Part shown: positions 36,158 through 44,405 of the stretch, piece after piece
How positions within the stretch are numbered: position 1 is the stretch's first letter
Layout: the number at the start of each line of letters is the position of its first letter
DNA from: JBCBWG01 sp038523925
Lineage (GTDB): Bacteria > Pseudomonadota > Alphaproteobacteria > Rhizobiales > Hyphomicrobiaceae
Direction of reading: 5' to 3'
Assembly: GCA_038523925.1 (NCBI GenBank)
Contig: JBCBIY010000003.1
Coordinates: 62,001-126,000, forward strand
DNA: 64,000 nucleotides
Program-made: the position numbers and the translations under genes
The notes under the pieces: generated by a model
What the model saw: only the letters and a program-made list of their open reading frames with translations
What the model was told of the DNA's origin: nothing
Databases searched by the model: none

Positions 36158-36683
36158 CCGGCGGGCCGAGGCCGGCTCAGCCGACAGCGGTTTAGTCACG
36201 TTCGTGTGATCACTTCACGCGCTCATCCGGCGCGTGCGTGCACCACCACGCATCGTACGCGCGCGAGTTGCAATGCCACGATCTGGGGATCGTCTGTATA
36301 AAACGGGCGGGTTGCGTCATGCCACGGCACCTCGGAGATTGCGGCACCACATTGACTTGCATGGGCAAATTCTTGCCACCACAGTTGTTGATAACACTGT
36401 TATTAGCTCGCGGTCGGGTGCGGACCGCGCTACGACAATCGCGTGTGCGGAAGGGTTGCTGGATGTGAGGGCGGCGGCAACCAGCGGGGTATGAGTTATG
36501 GTTACGAAGCCTTTGATCGTTGTGTTTGCCGCGAGTCTGCTGGCGCCCGTCATGGGTGGTGCGCTGTTCCTGATGATTCAGGGCCTCGTCTGAATTCAGG
36601 CAACGGCAGCCTGCATCGGCCCTTAGTGCCGACGCGGCATCTTTCTCTTTTCCGAGCGCTCAGAGTTGCGACATGACTGCCGC
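36158..36683. other. Long intergenic region with two inverted repeats
   Basis: This 526-base gap precedes moeA. It contains ACGATC-TGGG-GATCGT (36278-36293) just before a TATAAA (36297-36302), and ATAACA-C-TGTTAT (36391-36403) in an A/T-rich patch. The TATAAA has no -35 element at normal spacing. A possible 31-codon gene is listed separately. Confidence 0.45.
36499..36594 (+). CDS. Possible 31-residue membrane peptide
   Basis: ATG to TGA encodes 31 residues: a short MVTKP start, then an almost continuous hydrophobic helix of about 24 residues (LIVVFAASLLAPVM... to ...QGLV). This is the profile of a single-pass small membrane protein. A GGGG run about 11 bases upstream could serve as ribosome-binding site, and inverted repeats lie 100-220 bases upstream. 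With no homologue recognised and such a short frame, it may be chance. Confidence 0.35.
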
Positions 36684-37967
36684 ATGACCCGTGACGCTAT
36701 CCGCACGCTTATCGACGACTGCTTCCGACCGAACGCCCCCGGCCAACCGGCGCGCCACAGCGACGTGATCGCGCAACTGGCCGGCCGCCTCACCCCCATT
36801 TCCGCGACTGAGACGGTCGACCTCGCAAACGCTGCGAGCCGAACACTCGCAACCGACCTCACAGCACCGTTCGCGCTGCCGGGCCACACGAACGCCGCCG
36901 TCGACGGATTTGCCTTCGCGCACGCAGCTTATCTCGTCGGCGCACCGCTTCCGGTCATCGGGCAGTCTGCGGCCGGACGGGCCTTCGCGGGCAGCGTGCC
37001 TGAGGGCTCCGCGGTAGCCATCCTGACCGGCGCCGTCGTGCCAGACGGCTGCGACACGGTGGCGATGCAGGAGGACTGCACGCGCGATCGAGACAGCGTC
37101 GTCATCCCGCCAGGGCTGAAGCGCGGCGCAAACATTCGGCCAGCCGGCGAAGACATTGCCGCTGAGACTTTGATTGCACGCGCCGGACAACGCATCCGCC
37201 CGCAGGATCTCGCCATGCTGGCGGCAACCGGCCACGCGACGCTGTCGTGCTACGCGCGTCTCAGCGTTGCCATTGCGTCGACCGGCGATGAACTCGTGAC
37301 ACCCGGCGCCCGCGCCCTCAACCGTGGCGAAGTCTACGACGCGAACTCCGCGATGCTTTCGGCGCTCGCAGCAAGCGCCGGGGCCGCGCCGCAATTGCTT
37401 GACCGGTTTCCCGATGACTTTGCGACCGTCCGCTCAGCGCTCGAGGCGGCCGCGGCATCGCATGACGTGATCATCACATCCGGCGGCGCGAGTAAGGGCA
37501 CAGCCGACCATCTGGCCGACGCGCTCGCGGACCTTGGCCAGCGCCACCACTGGCAGATCAACATCAAGCCTGGCCGCCCGGTGCTCTTCGGCCAGATCGG
37601 CGACACGGTCGTCGTCGGGCTGCCCGGCAACCCGGTCGCCGCGTTCGTCTGCGCGCTTCTTTACGTTTGGCCATTGCTCAGGCGGCTTGGCGGCGCGCCG
37701 TGGCCCGAGCCCATGCGCCTGAAGCTGCCGGCTGCTTTCGCGGTGACGGGCCGCAAGGTCGGCCGGCGGGAATACTGGCGCGGCTGGATCGAAGATGACG
37801 AGGATGGCCCGCGCGCACAAAAGTTTCCGCGCGACGGCTCGGGTTTGATCAGCGGGATCACGGCGGCGAACGGCCTCATAGAGATCCCGGAAGAGCACGG
37901 CGACGTAAGCGTCGGCGACGCGGTGACCTTCATTCCATTTGCAAGCTACGGTTTCACGGACCGTTAG
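36684..37967 (+). CDS. moeA: Molybdopterin molybdenumtransferase MoeA
   Basis: A 427-residue enzyme that inserts molybdate into adenylated molybdopterin. The four-domain layout fits: N-terminal AATVDGFAF-type segment (NAAVDGFAFAHA), TGAVVPDGCDTVAMQED, RPAGEDI, then the MogA-like domain with STGDEL, GEVYDANSAML, ITSGGASKGTADHL and VVGLPGNPVAAFV. The ATG at 36684 was chosen over a TTG at 36666. No other molybdenum cofactor genes lie in the window, so its neighbours give no hint of the enzyme served. Confidence 0.93.
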   Translation: MTRDAIRTLIDDCFRPNAPGQPARHSDVIAQLAGRLTPISATETVDLANAASRTLATDLTAPFALPGHTNAAVDGFAFAHAAYLVGAPLPVIGQSAAGRAFAGSVPEGSAVAILTGAVVPDGCDTVAMQEDCTRDRDSVVIPPGLKRGANIRPAGEDIAAETLIARAGQRIRPQDLAMLAATGHATLSCYARLSVAIASTGDELVTPGARALNRGEVYDANSAMLSALAASAGAAPQLLDRFPDDFATVRSALEAAAASHDVIITSGGASKGTADHLADALADLGQRHHWQINIKPGRPVLFGQIGDTVVVGLPGNPVAAFVCALLYVWPLLRRLGGAPWPEPMRLKLPAAFAVTGRKVGRREYWRGWIEDDEDGPRAQKFPRDGSGLISGITAANGLIEIPEEHGDVSVGDAVTFIPFASYGFTDR

Positions 37968-38054
37968 AAGCGTAGCCGCGCGCCCGCCCTTTTCGCGCCC
38001 CGCTCTCACCACGCCGGCTCCCGCCACACGCCACAAACGCCGCTTATTGCGAGC

Positions 38055-40619
38055 TTGGGTTCAACTCTCGGCGGCAATCCCCCTGTGCTGTTTCTGATCC
38101 GCATTCTGACGCGCGCACTTGAGACGACGCTCGCGATGCCCGTGCGCATCGCAGCAGCCTTCATCGTCAACGTCGCCTACAATCCGCGCCTCGGTTGGCT
38201 GCGCTATGTCGCGTTCGCGGGCATCGCCTACGTTGGCTTTGCCGTCACCCTTGTCTACGTGATCGCGCCAATCCGCGGCATGGTCGGCGTGCATTACGAC
38301 GCCGCGAAGCTCAACTACGCAGCCGAACGCTGGGCCGGCACGGCGATCTATGACAAGCGCGGCGACTTCGTCGGCACTTATGGCCTCCGCGACGACAGCG
38401 TTCGCGACGTCAACTACACGTCGAAGCCGATCGCCTACGCGAACTACGAGGCGAGCCCGGACCACAAGATCATCCCCGCGCTCGACGTGCCGGACGACTA
38501 TTGGCGCTGCCTCAAGCATCACGAAGACCGCTACCTCGGCACATGGCGCAACCCGAGCGGCATTGACCTCGTCGGTGTGCTCAAGATCCCGTTCACGACA
38601 ATTGCGCGGACGCTTCGCACCGGCCGCCCGAGCCTCGGCGTTGGCGGCTCGACGCTTCCGATGCAGTTCGCGCGCGTGATCTACAAAACGCCGCCGCGCA
38701 GAGGCGAAAGCCCGTGGGAGAAGCTCGGCCGCAAGATGCGCGAGTGGTGGATTGCGCCGGTCGTCTATCATCACCTGACGCGCGGAGGCGACATCACGCC
38801 GCTCAAGCAGTGGGCGGCCAATCACCTCTGGCTCGCGCAACGCACAGGCGGGGCATCGCTGCAAGGGATCGAAGTCGCAAGCCAGATCATCTTCGGCAAA
38901 GACGCGCGTGACCTGACCACGGCCGAACAGTTCGTCCTCGCCTCGGCCGTCAACAAGCCGATCATCCTTCTGAAGGGCAGCGACAAGCTCAACCGCGTGC
39001 GCATCGACCGCTGGCGCTACATTCTCGAAGTCCGCGCAACGCATTGCGCGACGGCGCTTATTCGCGACCCGGACCGGCAAGCGCAGGTCTTCCACGATCT
39101 AATCCAGATGGGCAGCGGACCGCCGGACCCGAAGGTGCGCCCGCGCCTGGAGGCAGCCCTTGAGACCTATCATCCGCGGCTTGCCAAACGCGCTGAAGCC
39201 AACCCCGAGTTGCGTGCGCGTACGCTCGTTCCAAGCGCACGTCTCGGGGCCAAGGCTGAGATGAAACAAGCGTTCGGCAATCAATGGCGCAACCACGTGC
39301 GGACGGTTCGCATGAGCCTCGATGCCGCGGAGAACCTGCGATTTCGCGATGCCATCATGCGCACGCTCAAGGGCCTCAACAAGCAATATGGCGGGCAGCT
39401 CAAGCCGGGCTTCACGCTTGATCCGGTCGAGGGCGGTGGCGATCGGCGGATGCCGGATGTCGTCGTCGTCGCCGCTGACGCGCGGGGCCGGATCGTCCGT
39501 TTCTACGAGAGTTCCGAGACCGCGCCGTACTTCGGCTCGGCGCATGCAATCGACGCAAAGGGCTTCTACCGGCCGGCCCGCGAAGGCCGCGCCATCGCAT
39601 CGGTCGGCAAGATGATCCCCGCGATCGCAATCGCTAACGAAGGCCGCGACGGCGCGAAAACTAAATACGTCGACACGAACGCCCCGTCGCGCGGCCTCGA
39701 GACGTGCCGCCGCCGGGGCAACCTCCGTCGCGGCCGGACCGCGGAAGTTGCCTTCGCTTGCTCGCTTAATGGTCCGCTCGAATGGCGCGCGGCCCGCATT
39801 GGCCAAAGCCGCATCCGCGATCTGATCGACCGGCTCGGCTTCCAGATGCCCCCTGAAGATGCCGCCGGAACCGCGACGCCCCCTTCGACGGCGGCTGTTC
39901 GCGGATACATTGCGGGCGCCCCGCGGACGGTCCATCACATGTCGGCAGTGCTGCTCGCGAGCCTGACCGAGCGCGGCGACCTGCCCATCGCACCGCCAAC
40001 GCTCGTTGCTGAATTTAAGGGCCGCGATGACGCGTCCGACGCGCGACTCAAACAGCTGCGCGCTGGCGGCATCGTCCCCGACACCATCCTCAAGTCGCGG
40101 GCGCGTCCGATGCTGAAGCGCCTGCTGCAGAGCCCGCTTTGCTATCGCGCGGGCGGGCGCAGCCACGGCACGCTGAAGACGCTCGCGAACTGGTGCGCGA
40201 CGCGGCGGGCGGACGTTCGCTTTCACTTCGCAAAGACGGGCACGCAGGTGAATGAAGACCCGGACGAGACGGTTGACGTGTGGGCGACCGGCGGGCTGCA
40301 GTTCACGAATGGCGCGGCCTACTCCTACGTCGTGATGATTGGCACTGCGACGCCTGTCGAGCCGTTCGCGCGCAGTCTTCACTCGGGCCAGGTGGCCGGG
40401 CCGCTCCTTGCGACGCTGCTGCAGGATCTCAAACAGCACGCCGCGGCCAATCCAATCGTCGCCCGTGCGCCGGCCAAGCCGCCACAGCGACGCCCAACGA
40501 TCGCGGCCGCGCGGCCAAAGCTGCCGACGGCAAGCGCCACATCGCGGCGGCCGAAGCTGGCGAAGCAGGAGCAGGCGTTTTCGGCCGAAGCCTTCTTCGA
40601 GCAGCTCGAGGCGCGCTGA
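38055..40619 (+). CDS. Divergent class A penicillin-binding protein (GT51 + transpeptidase)
   Basis: About 854 residues: a cytoplasmic tail, one membrane helix (about 48-70), a glycosyltransferase-51 domain with HHEDRYL (catalytic Glu157) and GGSTLPMQFAR, then a transpeptidase-like domain with SVGK (Ser516), SLN (about 569) and KTGT (Lys727), and a Pro/Arg-rich tail ending in a helix. It should polymerise and cross-link peptidoglycan in the periplasm. It departs from the family: GGSTITQQLAKN has become GGSTLPMQFARVIY, and the first catalytic motif has an insertion (EDRYLGTWRNPSGID). The start is uncertain: TTG at 38055, GTG at 38085 or ATG at 38136 all fit the membrane helix. It lies 191 bases before the four-helix membrane protein gene, probably one operon. 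Confidence 0.75.
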   Translation: MGSTLGGNPPVLFLIRILTRALETTLAMPVRIAAAFIVNVAYNPRLGWLRYVAFAGIAYVGFAVTLVYVIAPIRGMVGVHYDAAKLNYAAERWAGTAIYDKRGDFVGTYGLRDDSVRDVNYTSKPIAYANYEASPDHKIIPALDVPDDYWRCLKHHEDRYLGTWRNPSGIDLVGVLKIPFTTIARTLRTGRPSLGVGGSTLPMQFARVIYKTPPRRGESPWEKLGRKMREWWIAPVVYHHLTRGGDITPLKQWAANHLWLAQRTGGASLQGIEVASQIIFGKDARDLTTAEQFVLASAVNKPIILLKGSDKLNRVRIDRWRYILEVRATHCATALIRDPDRQAQVFHDLIQMGSGPPDPKVRPRLEAALETYHPRLAKRAEANPELRARTLVPSARLGAKAEMKQAFGNQWRNHVRTVRMSLDAAENLRFRDAIMRTLKGLNKQYGGQLKPGFTLDPVEGGGDRRMPDVVVVAADARGRIVRFYESSETAPYFGSAHAIDAKGFYRPAREGRAIASVGKMIPAIAIANEGRDGAKTKYVDTNAPSRGLETCRRRGNLRRGRTAEVAFACSLNGPLEWRAARIGQSRIRDLIDRLGFQMPPEDAAGTATPPSTAAVRGYIAGAPRTVHHMSAVLLASLTERGDLPIAPPTLVAEFKGRDDASDARLKQLRAGGIVPDTILKSRARPMLKRLLQSPLCYRAGGRSHGTLKTLANWCATRRADVRFHFAKTGTQVNEDPDETVDVWATGGLQFTNGAAYSYVVMIGTATPVEPFARSLHSGQVAGPLLATLLQDLKQHAAANPIVARAPAKPPQRRPTIAAARPKLPTASATSRRPKLAKQEQAFSAEAFFEQLEAR

Positions 40620-40810
40620 GCGATTTGCATCTCACTCTTTATTGACTGATGCATTCGCGTCACGGTTTGGCCCAAGGACGGCCTAACCGCCGGCCCACGC
40701 GCGGCCCACTCGCGACACGAACCGACCCTACTCCCCGACACTGACGGAATGCGTAGCGGCATCGGTCTTCTGACGGGTCCGCTGCACGGGTGATCAGGGC
40801 GGAGTAGATC

Positions 40811-43459
40811 GTGTCGAAGCGGCGGGACGACATTGAAACATTGAAGCAGCACGCGATGGACCTCGATGCGCTCACCGCATCCGACTGGTCCGAGCCGCCC
40901 AAGCAAAAGCGCGACTGGAAGAAGGTCGTCCTGATCGTGGGGCTTGGCACGCTGTCGTGGGTCGCGACCTACATCGGCATGCTGGAACTCATCCAGGCCA
41001 ACATGGGCAGCCTGACGCTCGCCACGAAGGTCGTCATCGGCTTTTCCGTCGCGATGCTGATGACGATGATCATCTGGCTGCTTGATCAGATGTTTGCGCC
41101 GCTGCCGTTCTCGACGAAGGTCGCTTATCTTTTTGGATACATCTTCCTGACAACGATCTCGGTCGGCTTCGGTTTCGGCTTTTATTGGAAGGTGCTCGAA
41201 AGCCGATCAGAGGCGACGCGATCGGCGGAAAGCGCCGTGGGTCAGGTCCAAAGTTCGCTGACTGCGGCCGGCTCGCGGCTCGGCCAGTTACAGTCGACGC
41301 TTGCTGAACTGACTGCTGTCTCATCTGCGAAGGCCATCGAAGAGCGCGAGCGCGGCACGTCGTGTCCGAACTCGCGGCCGGGCGATGGCCCGCGGCGGAA
41401 GCTGCGTGACGATGATGCCGCCCGATTCGGCTATGCGAGCAACTTCGTGAAAGGCCGCGCAACGTCGGTGAAGCAGGAGCTGCGCGCGCTCGACGGCGAC
41501 CTCAAAAAGATCACCAGCCGCGCGCCATCGACAATTGACCCGAAGACCGGCACGCGCAACGCGTTCCTGCGCGACCTGTCGCGGAAGCTCGAACTGACCG
41601 CCGCGGGCTTTAATGCGTTCCGCACCGACCCGCAGCTCCGCCAAATCCGCAGCGATCTCGACCAGCGCGCAGGCCAGACGATCTTTCCATCGGGCCGCGG
41701 CGACCGGACGTTCTCATGTCCGGACCCGCAGCTTCAAGCAGCACTGCGCGGCGTCGTCCGCGCGATCGACCAACTGCCGACCCTTGGGAAACCCCACATC
41801 GCGACCGTCGAAGGCTCAGAGGCGGTCATCGAAGCCTTCCGCCGGTTGACCGCGACAATGATGGGCGCCCTCGCATTCCGCCTGCCGCCATCGGCCGATG
41901 AGATGCGCGAGTTGCAGAAGCGCGCGATCCGCGAAGCGGAGAACTCTGGTGCGCAGCCGAAAGTCATCGCTGCGACTGAGGGCGGGCTCGCCAAGCGTGA
42001 CTTCGTCCCGCTGGCGATCGCGCTGTTCGTCGACATCTGCCTGCTGCTCGTCTCAATCGGGCGGCCGATGAACCGGATCGACAACCTACTGCCGCGCATG
42101 CGCTCGGCCGAGCGCGGGCCGGTTTATCAGATCCTTTCGAAGTTCTCAGACATCCACGCAGACCCGGACGTGCGGCGGAAGTTCGAACTGTTCCGCCATG
42201 TCGTGTTTGACTTCAACGGCGACTACTACATCGCCGTCCCACTCGATGCGCCACGAGATGACGGCTCAACCGTCCGCGCGAAGTTGCAACAGGAGGCGCA
42301 CCTGCTCGCGAACCTGTTTGCGAGCTTCGAAAACGAAAAGATCTTCTCGCGCGTCGTCAATCCGCTGCTCTCGACCAAGGCGGTCCAAAAGCGCCTGAAG
42401 CGGCAGGGCAGCAGCTTTGCCAACGCAAAGGCGTTCCGCGTCTACCGCTTCCGGAGCGGGGCCTGGTCGGAAATCATCCTGGGTGCGGTGATGGGGGCTG
42501 CGCGGCGCGCCGAGTTGCAACGCCGGCAGCAGGCGCTTGCCGAAGGGCTGACGCTGCCGGATGCGCCTCGGGCGACAACAAGCACCACGCCAGATCCCGC
42601 GGCCAGCCCTGCGGCTGCCAACAAGCATTGGCGCGCACCGTCTGACGACCCGATCGACGAACCGCGCGACCCAGCCAACGACCTACATCAAAACCCGCAA
42701 CCCATCGCGCGGCCGCAGCCAGCGAGTTTGGCCGCCACCTTCGCGATGGCCGTTCCAGCAACCGCAGGCGAGACGATCCCCGATGTCGTGACGCAGGCCA
42801 ACTTCGGCCCGTACGCCGCCAGCGCTGCGCGCGACCTCAGCGCATTCGCAGACCCCGACGACGTAGCATCGCGTCAAGCTGCGCTGCGGACGCAACCGGC
42901 GATCAAGGCCGTCTCGGGCAGACCCGCGAGCCTCAAGTCACTGAGCCGCCGCCGCAAGACAAGCGCGCCAGTCGCGGAGAAAGCGTCGCAATCTGAAGCC
43001 GGCGACGACAACGTCGTGATCATCGCGCCGCCTCCGGCGGCAGAAGCGCAACCGCCGGCCGAGCCAACCGTTGATGTCCGCATCGTTGAGCGCTCAGCCA
43101 CCGTCAGCATTCCAGCTTCCGATGCCCGCATCCCCGGCGCACTTCTCGACGCGCTTGATGCGCCTGCGGACGTTCAGCACACAATCGAGACCCGCACCGC
43201 TGACATCGCGCCGCCACCGTTGCCGCTCGCACCGCCCGAGGCCGAGGCGCTTGCAGACGTCGATGTTGTGGAGAACGATGTGACGGCTGTTGAGTGGGAC
43301 GAACCTGCCGCAGTTTCGCCATCCGCGAACCATGGTCTTGCAGAGGACACGGAGGCAGCTCGCAAGCCCGAAGTCGTTCTGGAGATCGAAGCCGAAGAAC
43401 CCGACGCGTTCTTTTCGCGCTTCGCGCCCAACACGCAACGGCCTGAAGCTGCTGAATAA
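40811..43459 (+). CDS. Uncharacterised four-helix membrane protein with large periplasmic and cytoplasmic domains
   Basis: An 882-residue protein I cannot assign. Predicted helices lie at about 39-58, 73-92, 104-125 and 398-416. Residues 127-397, between helices 3 and 4, would be periplasmic: helical/coiled-coil with two cysteines (185, 303) that could pair. The part after 416 would be cytoplasmic, with a globular section (about 430-570, FELFRHVVFDFNGDYYIAVPLD...) and a long disordered Ala/Pro/Asp tail. GTG start with GGAG six bases upstream. It lies between a class A PBP and a small conserved protein, which suggests an envelope role such as anchoring or regulating the PBP (inference). Confidence 0.7.
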   Translation: MSKRRDDIETLKQHAMDLDALTASDWSEPPKQKRDWKKVVLIVGLGTLSWVATYIGMLELIQANMGSLTLATKVVIGFSVAMLMTMIIWLLDQMFAPLPFSTKVAYLFGYIFLTTISVGFGFGFYWKVLESRSEATRSAESAVGQVQSSLTAAGSRLGQLQSTLAELTAVSSAKAIEERERGTSCPNSRPGDGPRRKLRDDDAARFGYASNFVKGRATSVKQELRALDGDLKKITSRAPSTIDPKTGTRNAFLRDLSRKLELTAAGFNAFRTDPQLRQIRSDLDQRAGQTIFPSGRGDRTFSCPDPQLQAALRGVVRAIDQLPTLGKPHIATVEGSEAVIEAFRRLTATMMGALAFRLPPSADEMRELQKRAIREAENSGAQPKVIAATEGGLAKRDFVPLAIALFVDICLLLVSIGRPMNRIDNLLPRMRSAERGPVYQILSKFSDIHADPDVRRKFELFRHVVFDFNGDYYIAVPLDAPRDDGSTVRAKLQQEAHLLANLFASFENEKIFSRVVNPLLSTKAVQKRLKRQGSSFANAKAFRVYRFRSGAWSEIILGAVMGAARRAELQRRQQALAEGLTLPDAPRATTSTTPDPAASPAAANKHWRAPSDDPIDEPRDPANDLHQNPQPIARPQPASLAATFAMAVPATAGETIPDVVTQANFGPYAASAARDLSAFADPDDVASRQAALRTQPAIKAVSGRPASLKSLSRRRKTSAPVAEKASQSEAGDDNVVIIAPPPAAEAQPPAEPTVDVRIVERSATVSIPASDARIPGALLDALDAPADVQHTIETRTADIAPPPLPLAPPEAEALADVDVVENDVTAVEWDEPAAVSPSANHGLAEDTEAARKPEVVLEIEAEEPDAFFSRFAPNTQRPEAAE

Positions 43460-43587
43460 ACCGTGTTCATCGCAATCGGCTCGCTTCGAAACGAAGCAAA
43501 GCGAAAGCGAAAATTAACCGGCGCCGTGTTTGATGGGGCCAACAAGAAACAGCCGGGCAAAACCCCGCGCACCTAGGGACTGCTGGA

Positions 43588-44172
43588 ATGCAAAAACCCT
43601 CTCAGCTCGATGTCCGTCTCATTCGACGCGAGGAAAAACAGACACGACTGAGCGAGTTCATTCAGCAGCATCTGATCGGTGCGGCCGCGGACGCATCGCC
43701 CGGCAATCGTGTCGAAGTGGTCGTTGTGGCCCGAACGGGTCAAAGCCCGGTCGTACGCGCGCTCGCAGCAGCGATTGCCGCGGTGCCGCAGGTCGCAGTT
43801 CGCATCTCGACGGTGCTGACGGACGCGCAGGGCACCGCCGCCCCGGACGATATTGCATCCGTCGGCCAGATCCGGATCGCATCCGACCGTAAGCTTCTCG
43901 AAGCGCACGAGCAGATCGTCATTGGCGAGACGGCATCCTGGATCGGCGACTGCATGCGTCGCGACCCGGACAAACTCGACGCGTTCGAACGCTATGTTGA
44001 TGACGCAGCCGAAGCTGTCTCCTGGGCGCGCATCGCCTTCGATCGGCTTTGGGATAACGCCGCGCCCGTGCGGCTCGTCGAAAGCCACGACGAAGACGGA
44101 TTGCCAACGCTCGACATCACGACGCTGTCGCCCGGCGTGACGGCGATCGACCCGAGCCAGGTTCGCCACTGA
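43588..44172 (+). CDS. Conserved small alphaproteobacterial protein of unknown function
   Basis: A 194-residue soluble alpha/beta protein without signal peptide or membrane helix. A central beta-alpha unit (VEVVVVARTGQSPVVRALAAA) is followed by a helical C-terminal half with HEQIVIGETASWIGDCMRRDPDKLDAFERY, a pattern I recognise as recurring in alphaproteobacterial hypothetical proteins but without a known activity. A 15-bp inverted repeat (GCTTCG-AAA-CGAAGC, 43483-43497) lies upstream. It is the last gene before a strong terminator, so it probably ends the operon of the PBP and membrane protein. Confidence 0.7.
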   Translation: MQKPSQLDVRLIRREEKQTRLSEFIQQHLIGAAADASPGNRVEVVVVARTGQSPVVRALAAAIAAVPQVAVRISTVLTDAQGTAAPDDIASVGQIRIASDRKLLEAHEQIVIGETASWIGDCMRRDPDKLDAFERYVDDAAEAVSWARIAFDRLWDNAAPVRLVESHDEDGLPTLDITTLSPGVTAIDPSQVRH

Positions 44173-44204
44173 ACCTAGAAGCGCGCTCATCTCTGACGAT
44201 CATC

Positions 44205-44230
44205 AAAGCCCGGCCGCCGCCGGGCTTTTT
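44205..44230 (+). terminator. Rho-independent terminator
   Basis: A perfect 10-bp stem AAAGCCCGGC / GCCGGGCTTT (44205-44214, 44219-44228) with a 4-base loop runs into a T5 run (44226-44230). It closes the transcript of the preceding gene and separates it from the alpha-2-macroglobulin gene. Confidence 0.92.
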
Positions 44231-44405
44231 CGTATGCGCATATGGGTGCTGATCACACGTCCGGAAATTTACGGAAACGATCCGCAAGCCTCAGGCAGAC
44301 CCCGGAATTCTACAGCGTGCTGCCATGGTTCAATCATGGCGCTTTGGGCAATGTGGAGGTCAACGCCGCGCCGCCAACCGGTGCGCACCGACCGGGATCT
44401 GCTCA

